Source: Chloroflexi bacterium bin20 (lineage in GTDB: Bacteria > Chloroflexota > Anaerolineae > Aggregatilineales > Phototrophicaceae). From it: DNA of 64,000 nt. The DNA is taken from the NCBI GenBank assembly GCA_002238485.1, contig MPMG01000015.1:1-64000 (forward strand). The letters are read 5' to 3'. Each line of letters opens with the position of its first letter. Position 1 is the stretch's first letter. Position numbers and translations under genes: made by a program. The notes under the pieces were generated by a model. That model made no database searches. It saw only the letters and a list, made by a program, of their open reading frames with translations, and was not told the origin of the DNA. Shown here one piece after another: positions 26,015-33,691 of the stretch.

Positions 26015-26875
26015 CTACACGCTTACCGTATCCTGCACCAGCTCGCCATATTGGTCGGGACGGCGGTTGAAATAGAAGTGCCAGGTATCGCGCACTTCCT
26101 GGATCCTGCTCAGGTCGAGGTCGCGCACGATCAGCTCTTCGTCATAGGCGCTGCCCAGCTCGCCAATGAATTCTCCGCGCGGGTCGCAGAAATAGCTTTC
26201 GCCATAGAAGTCGCCTTCGTCTGGGCCTTCAATGCCCACGCGGTTGATTGTGCCGACATAATAGGTATTGAAGATGGCATGCGAAGTCTGCTCGATGCGC
26301 CAGAGATGCTGGCTGAGCCCGCGCGTGGTGGCAGAGGGGATGAAGACCATCTCTGCGCCGTTCAGCCCCAGCGCCCGCGCGCCTTCGGGGAAGTGGCGGT
26401 CGTGGCAGATATAGACGCCCACCTTGCCCACGGCAGTATCAAAGACAGGGTAGCCCAGGTTGCCAGGGCGAAAGTAAAACTTCTCCCAAAAGCCGGGCAA
26501 GTGCGGAATGTGCGTCTTGCGGTATTTGCCCAGGTAGCTGCCATCGGAATCGATGACGGCAGCTGTGTTGTAATAGACGCCGATGCCATCGCGCTCATAG
26601 ACCGGCACGACCAGCACCATGTTCAGCTCGGCGGCCAGGGCACAGAAGCGCTGCGTGGTCGGCCCATCGGGCACCGGCTCGGTGAAGCTGTAGAATTGTG
26701 TGTCTTGCACCTGGCAGAAGTAGGGACCATAGAAGAGCTCTTGATAGCACATGATCTGCGCGCCCTGGTCGGCGGCTTCGCGGCTATAGCGGATGTGCTT
26801 GTCGATCATGGAGTCTTTGTCGCCGGTCCAAGTGGCTTGCAGCAGGGCGGCGCGCACGATTCGTTTTTCGCTCAT
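26015..26875 (-). CDS. Nitrilase-family amidohydrolase, probable beta-ureidopropionase
   Basis: Predicted 286-residue enzyme hydrolysing N-carbamoyl-beta-alanine to beta-alanine, CO2 and ammonia. The catalytic triad is in place: Glu46 (CYQELFYGPYF), Lys120 (KYRKTHIPHLPGFWEKFYF) and Cys157 (YICHDRHFPEGAR). The HIPHLPGFWEKFYF and DRHFPEGAR blocks are those of N-carbamoyl amidohydrolases and plant/bacterial beta-ureidopropionases rather than aliphatic nitrilases. Together with dihydropyrimidinase and the semialdehyde dehydrogenase it makes a nearly complete route from dihydropyrimidine to acetyl-CoA or propanoyl-CoA. The ATG is at 26875. Confidence 0.87.
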   Translation of the reverse strand: MSEKRIVRAALLQATWTGDKDSMIDKHIRYSREAADQGAQIMCYQELFYGPYFCQVQDTQFYSFTEPVPDGPTTQRFCALAAELNMVLVVPVYERDGIGVYYNTAAVIDSDGSYLGKYRKTHIPHLPGFWEKFYFRPGNLGYPVFDTAVGKVGVYICHDRHFPEGARALGLNGAEMVFIPSATTRGLSQHLWRIEQTSHAIFNTYYVGTINRVGIEGPDEGDFYGESYFCDPRGEFIGELGSAYDEELIVRDLDLSRIQEVRDTWHFYFNRRPDQYGELVQDTVSV

Positions 26876-26924
26876 GTTGCTTTGTCCTTTCGCGCGAGCT
26901 AGTACAGATAGCGAACGAAATGCT

Positions 26925-27176
26925 TCATGTAGTCGGCATCATACCTGGTTGCAATCGCCATAAGCGCCTTGCCAATTCGAGGTTGTCTGCGTCGTGGCTA
27001 CACACTACCAGCCCATTTTCGATTGCATAATCCAGCAGTACCGGGTCGTCTTCGCTCAACTTCTCCAGGTCGCGCGCGATGATTGCGTACATGCCGCGAT
27101 TCTGCCATTGTCTAGCGATTTTGACATCTACATTTTCATCAAGAATGGTACGAATGGATTGACTTGACAACGCCAT
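26925..27176 (-). CDS. DUF5615 PIN-like toxin component, probably frameshifted
   Basis: The open frame gives 83 residues. ILDENVDVKIARQWQNRGM, ARDLEKLSEDDPVLLDYAIENG and LVVCSHDAD are the conserved acidic blocks of DUF5615 (PIN/Mut7-C-like) proteins, candidate RNase toxins. The last residues (RLQPGMMPTT) look foreign. A neighbouring frame from about 26945 continues as YDADYMKHFVRYLY and stops at 26899, which resembles the usual family C-terminus, so a one-base frameshift near 26945 is likely. The start overlaps the DUF433 gene by 38 bases, the standard layout of this pair. Confidence 0.7.
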   Translation of the reverse strand: MALSSQSIRTILDENVDVKIARQWQNRGMYAIIARDLEKLSEDDPVLLDYAIENGLVVCSHDADNLELARRLWRLQPGMMPTT

Positions 27177-27444
27177 CTGTCTTCATCTTCTCAAAGCGCG
27201 CTCGATCCTGCTTGATATCCTTGTCAATCTCTTCTTGATGCGAGTAGAAATATGAAAGCGCTGCATGGACTTCCGCCAATCCAATCTGAAGTGCCTGCGC
27301 AACATAGGCGGGGTCGCTGCTCTCGCCATAGGGTTGCTGCAACGCGATATCCATGACTCGCAAGCCCGTCCCAACAAGGCAGGGACGCCCACCGCGCACA
27401 GCTGGATCGCGGTAGATCAATTCGATGCTTTCGATTGTGCGCAT
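27139..27444 (-). CDS. DUF433 antitoxin-like protein
   Basis: Predicted 101-residue protein. IYRDPAVRGGRPCLVGTGLRV and the following helices (YVAQALQIGLAEVHAALSYFYSHQEEID) are the DUF433 winged-helix-like signature, usually encoded upstream of a DUF5615 or Mut7-C gene and thought to be its antitoxin and autoregulator. AAGGAGAG lies upstream of the ATG. It overlaps the putative toxin gene by 38 bases. The module sits inside the pyrimidine-catabolism cluster, which suggests insertion. Confidence 0.8.
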   Translation of the reverse strand: MRTIESIELIYRDPAVRGGRPCLVGTGLRVMDIALQQPYGESSDPAYVAQALQIGLAEVHAALSYFYSHQEEIDKDIKQDRARFEKMKTDGVVKSIHSYHS

Positions 27445-27468
27445 GGTCTCTCTCCTTTCGAGAGCGAC

Positions 27469-27840
27469 TCAGCCTGTCGCCCCCGACGCCAGCGCCGCGT
27501 GCTCCTTGCCGCAACGTTCCAGCGCTCGTTGTGCCGCGCGGACATTGATCTTGGGCGCGACATCGGCATAAAAACGCGCCGCCACCTCTGCCGCTGCCGC
27601 CTGGCACGGCGCCGTGCCATCATCCAGCTCCAGCGCATAATCGGCTGCGTCCAGACCGCGTATTGGCTCCAGCGTGATCTCCAGCACATTCTCTCGGCGC
27701 GCGCGTTCCAGTTTGCGGCGGCGTTTGTCGGCTGCTCGGGCTTTGCCCCCCTCGCCGATGCTCCCGTACCAGTCGCCAAGCCGCGCTTCCAGCTTGATGG
27801 CGTGGCTCATAATCGCGCCGAATGTGTTCAATGATGCCAT
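27469..27840 (-). CDS. Hypothetical protein, possibly ferritin-like helical fold
   Basis: Predicted 123-residue soluble, Ala-rich, mostly helical protein. The opening LNTFGAIMSHAIKLEARLGDWY recalls the first helix of rubrerythrin-like four-helix bundles, with a Glu in the expected region, but the other metal-ligand motifs (ExxH) are not seen, so the assignment is weak. A basic segment follows (KRRRKLERARREN). GAGGAACAGG precedes the ATG. It lies between the semialdehyde dehydrogenase and the DUF433 gene in the same direction. Confidence 0.55.
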   Translation of the reverse strand: MASLNTFGAIMSHAIKLEARLGDWYGSIGEGGKARAADKRRRKLERARRENVLEITLEPIRGLDAADYALELDDGTAPCQAAAAEVAARFYADVAPKINVRAAQRALERCGKEHAALASGATG

Positions 27841-27943
27841 ACCTGTTCCTCGACTAGCTTCATGTCTTGCCTATTCCTTCGCGAGCTGGGCTGCCCCTCC
27901 CTCTTGGTATAAAGGAGGAGTTTGACGTGGGGCTGGCAAAGCC

Positions 27944-29395
27944 CTAGACCCACCGCTCGATGACGATTTTGCGCTCCGTATAGAACTCAATAGAGTCCAT
28001 GCCCTGCCCGTGCAAATCGCCGAAGAAGGAGTCTTTTTGCCCGCCGAACGGGAAAGACGCCGAGGGCGCTGCCACGCCGATATTCACGCCGATATTGCCG
28101 GCATTGACGTTGTACTTGAATTCGCGCGCATGCCGGCCATTGCTGGTGAAAATGCTGGCGGCATTGCCAAAGCGGCTCTGGTTGATGATGTCGACAGCCT
28201 CGTCAAAGTCCTCCGCTTTCATAAGCGAAAGCACGGGACCAAAGACTTCTTCGGTGGCCATCAACGTATTGGGCTGCACATCGGCGATCAACGTGGGGCC
28301 AACCCACGAACCCTGCTCATAACCAGCCACTTGCAAGCCGCGCCCATCGACCACGACTTCTGCGCCTTCGTCTTGGCTTTGCCCGATCATGGATTCGATG
28401 CGCTCTTTCGCCGAGTCACTGATGACCGTGCCCATCTGCGTGGTTTCGTCCAGGCCATAGCCGACCTTCAATCCCGATACCTGCCTGGCGAGCTCGTCTT
28501 TGAGTTGATCGTAGGCATCGCCCACGCCAACAGCCACAGCCGCGGCCAGACAGCGCTGCCCGGCACAGCCATAAGCCGCGCCCAGGATATTGCTGACGCT
28601 GGCTTCGATATTGGCATCGGGCATGACAGCGATGTAATTTTTTGCGCCGCCCTGCGCCTGTACCCGCTTGCCATTGCGCGTGCAAGTCTCATAGATGATC
28701 TTTGCCACCGGGCTGGAGCCAACGAAGGATACGCCGGTCACATCCGGGTGTTCCATCAGGGCGGTCGCGCTGGGCACACCGCCGTTGACCAAATTGACCA
28801 CGCCTTCGGGCAAATCCAGCTCGTCCAGCAGCTCAAATAGCAACTCGGTGCTTAGCGGCGTCTGCGGCGATGGTTTGAGGATGAAGGTGTTGCCACAAGT
28901 GATGGCGGTGGGCAAGAACCACAGCGGCACCATGAAAGGAAAGTTGAAAGGCGTGATCGCAGCGAAGACCCCGGCCGGCTGACGCACGGTCGTCTCGTCG
29001 ATGCCGCTGCTGATATCTTCCAAGCCATCGCTGCGCATCAGCACGGGCACGCTCATGGCAAAGTCGATGCTTTCGACGCCGCGCCGCACTTCGCCACGGG
29101 CTTCGTCCCTGGTCTTGCCGTGTTCACGCACGACGATCTGCGAGATGTCTTCAAAGCGCTCTTCTACCATCACTTTGAAATGATGCATGAATTGCGCGCG
29201 CACCAGGACCGGCGTGCTGCGCCATTCGTCAAAAGCATCGCGCGCCGCCCGCACCGCCACATCAACATCCGCCGCAGTCGAGTCTGGGCAATGCGCCAGC
29301 AGCTGGCATGTGGCGGGGTCGTGCACGGCTATGCTGTCGCTGGGGCTGGCATCGACCCAGCCGCCGTTCACATAATTTTGGATTGTCCTGCTCAT
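27944..29395 (-). CDS. mmsA: CoA-acylating (methyl)malonate-semialdehyde dehydrogenase
   Basis: Predicted 483-residue aldehyde dehydrogenase. The catalytic Cys lies in YGCAGQRCLA, and the MmsA-type blocks TPFNFPFMVPLWFLP, SFVGSSPVAK, ARDAFDEWRSTPVL and NIGVNIGVAAPSASFPFGGQKDSFFGDLHGQG tie it to the CoA-dependent group rather than NAD-acid-forming ALDHs. In this cluster it would convert malonate semialdehyde (from beta-alanine) to acetyl-CoA, or the methylated analogue from thymine. The beta-alanine aminotransferase needed between it and the nitrilase is not in the window. CAAGGAG precedes the ATG, and this is the first gene of the minus-strand cluster. Confidence 0.9.
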   Translation of the reverse strand: MSRTIQNYVNGGWVDASPSDSIAVHDPATCQLLAHCPDSTAADVDVAVRAARDAFDEWRSTPVLVRAQFMHHFKVMVEERFEDISQIVVREHGKTRDEARGEVRRGVESIDFAMSVPVLMRSDGLEDISSGIDETTVRQPAGVFAAITPFNFPFMVPLWFLPTAITCGNTFILKPSPQTPLSTELLFELLDELDLPEGVVNLVNGGVPSATALMEHPDVTGVSFVGSSPVAKIIYETCTRNGKRVQAQGGAKNYIAVMPDANIEASVSNILGAAYGCAGQRCLAAAVAVGVGDAYDQLKDELARQVSGLKVGYGLDETTQMGTVISDSAKERIESMIGQSQDEGAEVVVDGRGLQVAGYEQGSWVGPTLIADVQPNTLMATEEVFGPVLSLMKAEDFDEAVDIINQSRFGNAASIFTSNGRHAREFKYNVNAGNIGVNIGVAAPSASFPFGGQKDSFFGDLHGQGMDSIEFYTERKIVIERWV

Positions 29396-29489
29396 GTTGC
29401 GCTCCTTGTCCCTGCGCTGGCAAGAAAATGTGTGAGGATGATATTGCTGATTCTAGCACAGCGGGCGGGCAGGCGGAATATGCGGCGAC

Positions 29490-29577
29490 GCAGGCACCTT
29501 CCTCAGTCCCCTCGAAAAGCCGGGGGGGAGGCAAAGCACGCGCGCGGATTTAGTCGACAAGTCGGGGAAGGGGGCAG
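29490..29577. repeat. Hairpin intergenic element, degenerate copy
   Basis: GCAGGCACCTTCCTCAGTCC, a GGGGGGGAGGCAAAGCACG core end and CGCGGATTTAGTCGACAAGTC match, with changes, the interior of the 7669-7814 element. Terminal inverted repeats are not recognisable. It lies between the divergent mmsA and binding-protein genes. Confidence 0.5.
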
Positions 29578-29714
29578 GCGTTTTTTGCGCAGAGCGCCAT
29601 AATGCGCTACGCTATCGGCACTTGTCCGCCAGTCGCCAGCGTGCGAACGGAGCCGCCTAGCGCACTTCTGCCGAATAACAGCCAACTCATCTATTTCACG
29701 CAAAGGAGCGAATC

Positions 29715-31061
29715 ATGAACAAGCGAATTGGCAACTTCTCTCGGCGCGACTTCCTAAAGGCAGTCGGCGCGTTATCGGCCGGGCTGGCAGCCAACCCGCT
29801 GCTGCACAGCAATATCCGCGCCTTTGCCCAGGATGTCGCCGCCCAGCCGCCCATCACCATCCTCATCAACGACTCGCCCTGGTTCCCCGGCTTCGCGGCC
29901 ATGGTCGAGCTCTATACCGAGACCACCGGCAACGCGATCAACCTGGATGTCACGCCCTTCCCCGGCATGCTCGACAAAACGCGCAACGCCGTACAAGCCG
30001 GCGAAAGCGAATACGACGCAGTCGCCATCACCGAGCAGAACATCCCCTTCTTCTACAACTCGGGCCTGCTGCGCCCCATCACCGACATCGACGCCGACTT
30101 CGCGCTTGATGAAAACATCATCAGTTATGGCGATGCGGCGAAATGGGACAGCGATCTGGGCGTCAACGGACCCATGGGCGCCATCCTCGGCGTGCCCATC
30201 AACGGCAACATCCAGCTCTATTATTATCGCCGCGACCTATTCGAAGAGAACGGCATCGAGCCGCCAAAGACCTTCGACGAAATGGAAGCGATCGCCGAGC
30301 AGCTGGGCAGGCCGCCGCGTCTCTTCGGCAACGCCAACCGCGTCAACCCCATCTGGTGGGAATTCGGCGCCTATGTCGATAGCTACGATGCCGAATATGT
30401 GCGCCTGGAAGACGATGGCAGCTGGTCGGTGGGCTTCGAGCGCCCCGAAGGTTTGGAAGCGGTCAATCGCTGGCTGCGGCTGGGACGCGACTGGGCGCCG
30501 CAGAATTACGCCGACCTCGGCCAGGGCGACTTGCTGGCGCTGATGGCGAGCGGACGCCTCGCGCAGGTGCACATGGTGGGCGCGGCCGCACCCAACTATG
30601 ACAACCCGGATATCTCGGTGGTCGGCGGCAACATGGGCGCGACTGTTGTGCCCGGCGTAACCGCCGAAGGCCGCTCGCCGCGCACCGGCATGTGGGTCAT
30701 GTCGCATCCGGACAACCTGCCAGCCGAACGCGCCGCCGCGGGCTTGGAGTTTGTCAAGTGGCTGACCACCAAAGACAACCAGCTGGCATACGCCAAAGCC
30801 GGCGCTATCCCGGTCCGCCAAGATACCTACGAAGAACTTTCGACAGACCCGGTCGTCGGTTGGTGGACAAGCGCCTTCGCCGAAAGCACGCCTTTCTTGC
30901 ATCCAGAAACGCGCCTGCCCGAAACGCCGCTCATCCGCGACAGCGTCTCCACGCGCATGGCGCAAGCCTATGTCAACGAGATCAGCGCCGATGAAGCCGT
31001 CTCGCTGATGGCCTCAGAAATCCGCACCGTCATGGAAGACGCCGGTTACACGGTGTCCTAG
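29715..31061 (+). CDS. Sugar ABC transporter solute-binding protein with Tat signal
   Basis: Predicted 448-residue family-1 binding protein. The N-terminus carries a twin-arginine signal (FSRRDFLKAVGALSAGLAA) with cleavage near AFAQD, unlike the Sec-type signal of the binding protein at 10905. Lobe blocks include YDAVAITEQNIPFFYNSGLL, PINGNIQLYYYRRDLFEENG with PKTFDEMEAIAEQL, and RTGMWVMSHPDNLPAERAAA. AAAGGAG is well placed upstream. Two permease genes follow but no ATPase. Tat export suggests folding in the cytoplasm before export. Substrate unknown; a sulfatase gene lies 2.6 kb downstream. Confidence 0.88.
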   Translation: MNKRIGNFSRRDFLKAVGALSAGLAANPLLHSNIRAFAQDVAAQPPITILINDSPWFPGFAAMVELYTETTGNAINLDVTPFPGMLDKTRNAVQAGESEYDAVAITEQNIPFFYNSGLLRPITDIDADFALDENIISYGDAAKWDSDLGVNGPMGAILGVPINGNIQLYYYRRDLFEENGIEPPKTFDEMEAIAEQLGRPPRLFGNANRVNPIWWEFGAYVDSYDAEYVRLEDDGSWSVGFERPEGLEAVNRWLRLGRDWAPQNYADLGQGDLLALMASGRLAQVHMVGAAAPNYDNPDISVVGGNMGATVVPGVTAEGRSPRTGMWVMSHPDNLPAERAAAGLEFVKWLTTKDNQLAYAKAGAIPVRQDTYEELSTDPVVGWWTSAFAESTPFLHPETRLPETPLIRDSVSTRMAQAYVNEISADEAVSLMASEIRTVMEDAGYTVS

Positions 31062-31084
31062 ACGGCAGACGATCCACCGCGCCT

Positions 31085-31160
31085 CCCCCAAAAAAAGCCC
31101 GGCTTGTAAAGGGGGGCGTCTGGGAAAGCTTCCCCTTGACTCGTCGGGGGGGACTGGGAG
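31085..31160. repeat. Hairpin-rich intergenic remnant
   Basis: This gap between binding-protein and permease genes contains CTCCCCC and GGGGGGCG arms and then TTCCCCTTGACTCGTCGGGG, which resembles the inverted core of the C/G hairpin elements (CCCCCTGACCTGTCGGGGGG at 35284). It is probably a decayed copy inserted inside the transporter operon and may reduce permease expression relative to the binding protein. Confidence 0.4.
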
Positions 31161-31185
31161 TGCTGACAACTTGGCGCAGCTGACG

Positions 31186-32097
31186 ATGAAAGGCAAAGGC
31201 GACTTGCGCAACCTGCTCTTTGGCGCGGGCAGCTTCAGGCTGTGGGCGCTGTTGCCGCTTTTGGTCGTGCTGATTGTCTTCACATTGTTGCCCATCTTGC
31301 AGCTCTTGCAAATGAGCGTCTCCGAGCTGGAATTCGTGGAAGGCGAGTTGGTATCGGAATTCATCGGCTTGGGGCAGCTGGACAATCTGGCGAAAGACCC
31401 CATCGCCGGCATCGCGCTGAAGAACACGTTGGTCTTCGTGGTGGCGGTGGTCCTCATCGAGACGGTCACCGGCTTCTGCCTGGCAGTGGCTATCAGCCGC
31501 ACCAAGACGCTTTCCATCCTCTATCGCAGCGTCGTCATCATCCCGCTGCTCATCCCGCCTGTCGCCATCGGCACGATGTGGTCGCTGATGTACGACTACA
31601 ATTATGGGCTCTTCACCACCATTTTGATCGAGCTGGGCGTGCAGTATCCGCCGCTGTGGACTGCCGACCCCGACCTGGCGCTGATATCGGTCATCATCGT
31701 CGATGTCTGGCACTGGACCAGCTTCATGTTCTTGATCATGCTGGCTGGCATCGAGTCCATCCCGCCGCCGCTGCTAGAAGCTGCCCGCGTCGATGGCGCA
31801 ACCGAGCTGCGCACCATCCGCTATGTCATCCTGCCCATGATGGCGCCGACCATTTTGGTGGCCATGCTGCTGCGCACGATCTTGGCTTTCAAGGTCTTTG
31901 ACCAGATCTTCGTGCTGACATCGGGCGGGCCGGGCACAGCCACCCAGGTCATCAGCATGCACATTTACAAAGTTTTCAGCGAGCAATTTCGGCTGGGTTA
32001 TGCGGCTTTCCTGTCGCTGATGGTGGCGGCGTTCATGTTCATTTTCGTGGCATTTTATTTGTGGGCGAGCCGAGTCGTGCGGAGGCGCTTCGGATGA
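31186..32097 (+). CDS. Sugar ABC transporter permease, MalF/UgpA type
   Basis: Predicted 303-residue permease with six membrane helices. The EAA loop is EAARVDGATELRTIRYVILP around residue 203, and the C-terminal block FDQIFVLTSGGPGTATQVIS is diagnostic for the family. The ATG at 31186 is adopted; an in-frame TTG at 31171 would add five residues. It overlaps the next permease by 4 bases (ATGA). Pairs with the Tat-exported binding protein. Confidence 0.88.
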   Translation: MKGKGDLRNLLFGAGSFRLWALLPLLVVLIVFTLLPILQLLQMSVSELEFVEGELVSEFIGLGQLDNLAKDPIAGIALKNTLVFVVAVVLIETVTGFCLAVAISRTKTLSILYRSVVIIPLLIPPVAIGTMWSLMYDYNYGLFTTILIELGVQYPPLWTADPDLALISVIIVDVWHWTSFMFLIMLAGIESIPPPLLEAARVDGATELRTIRYVILPMMAPTILVAMLLRTILAFKVFDQIFVLTSGGPGTATQVISMHIYKVFSEQFRLGYAAFLSLMVAAFMFIFVAFYLWASRVVRRRFG

Positions 32098-32927
32098 AGC
32101 AAGGCGCTCCCTCCAAAATCGCGCTGAATCTGTCGCTGCTGATCGTCGTCTTCATCATCCTCTTCCCGGTCTTCTACATCGTCCAGACCTCGCTGAAGAG
32201 CATGGCCGATGTCTACAGCGGCAGCTTCTTTTTCACGGCGAAGACGGCGAATTACGAAGAAATCTTCACCGGCAGCCGCAGCAATTTCGCCGAGTTGACG
32301 CGCAACAGCCTGATCGTCTCGTCCAGCGTGGCGCTGATTTGTGGAGCGATCGGTTCGCTGGCCGCCTATTCCTTGGCGCGGCTGAGCTGGCAGCGCTGGG
32401 TGGCTGGCGGCATCATCGTCTGGCTGCTCTTCATCAATATGATGCCGCCAATCGTCTTCGTGACGCCCTACTATCTATGGGCGCGCGCGGCCGGCATCTA
32501 CGACAGTCCTGCCGCTGTCATCATGGCGCATGTCGTGTTGAATATGCCCTTGGCTGTGATCATGATGATGAACTTCTTCGCCGAAGTGCCTAAAGAGCTC
32601 GAAGAAGCCGCGGTCATCGATGGCTGCACGCAATGGCAAGCCTTCCGCATGGTCATCTTGCCCATCGTGCGCCCGGGCCTGGCTGCCATGGCTGTGCTGG
32701 TCTTCGTCTTCAGTTGGAAAGAGTTCTTGTTTTCGCTCTCGCTCACGACCACCAGCGCCGGACGCACCATCCCTGTGGGCATCGCCAACTTCGTGCAAGA
32801 GTTCAATATCCGCTATGGCGAAATGGCGGCAGGCTCCTTCGTGGCGATGGTCCCGGCGCTGATTTTGGTGCTGCTGGCACAACGCCACATCATCAAGGGG
32901 CTGACAGTCGGCGCGGTCAAGGGCTGA
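32094..32927 (+). CDS. Sugar ABC transporter permease, MalG/UgpE type
   Basis: Predicted 277-residue permease with six helices. The EAA loop is EAAVIDGCTQWQAFRMVILP near residue 175, followed by VFVFSWKEFLFSLSLT. The large outer-loop insertion of its counterpart at 13340 is absent. The start at 32094 overlaps the previous stop as ATGA, so the pair is translationally coupled. The stop is 5 bases from the stop of the convergent Uma2 gene; no terminator is visible between them. Confidence 0.88.
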   Translation: MKQGAPSKIALNLSLLIVVFIILFPVFYIVQTSLKSMADVYSGSFFFTAKTANYEEIFTGSRSNFAELTRNSLIVSSSVALICGAIGSLAAYSLARLSWQRWVAGGIIVWLLFINMMPPIVFVTPYYLWARAAGIYDSPAAVIMAHVVLNMPLAVIMMMNFFAEVPKELEEAAVIDGCTQWQAFRMVILPIVRPGLAAMAVLVFVFSWKEFLFSLSLTTTSAGRTIPVGIANFVQEFNIRYGEMAAGSFVAMVPALILVLLAQRHIIKGLTVGAVKG

Positions 32928-32932
32928 CGCGC

Positions 32933-33517
32933 CTAGGAAAAAACGCGCGACAATTCAAGCGTAAACCCTGGCAGCACATCCTCCCCGGACAGCGCGCCAT
33001 CCGCTGGGACAAAGTCGATTTGCAATTCTCCCGCGTCATCCAGACGGCAGACTTCCACAACGTGCCGATCCGGATACACAAGCCAGACGAGTCGCGAACC
33101 ACGGCGCAGATACAATTCCGCCTTGCGACGAGTCGCGGCATAGGTGTCATTGGGCGACTTGACTTCGACTGCCAAGTCGGGCATGGCAGGCACAAACTGA
33201 TGCGAATCGGGATCGTCCAGGCGATCTATGCGAATAAAGGCGACATCGGGACCTAATAGGGTCTCGTCGTCATCTGCCGCGAAATAGCCCGTATCCGCCG
33301 TTACGATGCCCAAGCCAGTCCGCTCCGCGTATTCGACCAAAAACCGAATAATGTAACCCGACTGTCTGCCGTGCGACAATCCTGTTGGCGGCATTGCAAC
33401 GATCTCTCCTTCAATCAGTTCAAAGCGACCGTCCGCATATTCCGACATTCGCAGCAGTGCTGGTATATCTGCCAGGCAGTACTTGCGCCGCGCGCGCGGT
33501 CTTTCAAGCAATCGCAT
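32933..33517 (-). CDS. Uma2-family (DUF820) PD-(D/E)xK protein
   Basis: Predicted 194-residue protein of the Uma2 restriction-endonuclease-like family, abundant in Chloroflexota and cyanobacteria with unknown role. Motifs: GRFELIEGEIV near 30-40, GPDVAFI with the catalytic Asp near 91, DLAVEVKSPND with Glu118 and Lys120, and RRKAELYLRRGSRLVWLVYP. The start at 33517 gives a normal-length family member; open sequence extending upstream on this strand is antisense to the sulfatase. It lies alone between the transporter and the sulfatase. Confidence 0.8.
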   Translation of the reverse strand: MRLLERPRARRKYCLADIPALLRMSEYADGRFELIEGEIVAMPPTGLSHGRQSGYIIRFLVEYAERTGLGIVTADTGYFAADDDETLLGPDVAFIRIDRLDDPDSHQFVPAMPDLAVEVKSPNDTYAATRRKAELYLRRGSRLVWLVYPDRHVVEVCRLDDAGELQIDFVPADGALSGEDVLPGFTLELSRVFS

Positions 33518-33627
33518 GCCTGTCCTCTTCCCAATAGCCCGTGCCAAGAACATATCACAGTATAGCGCGATTCTGACAATTGCCACCTCGACAGAGGGAC
33601 CATGCGCGGATGCCCTCTCAGGCGGTT

Positions 33628-33657
33628 TTGGACGAAGCGCCGCTTGCGGAGTAGAAT
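33628..33657 (+). promoter_or_regulatory. Promoter of the sulfatase gene
   Basis: TTGGAC (33628-33633) and TAGAAT (33652-33657) are 18 bases apart, placing the transcription start near 33664, about 28 bases before the ATG at 33692. This supports 33692 over an upstream in-frame start. Confidence 0.5.
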
Positions 33658-33691
33658 TGGCGCGGAAGCGGTCAACAGGGGAATCGCGCCG

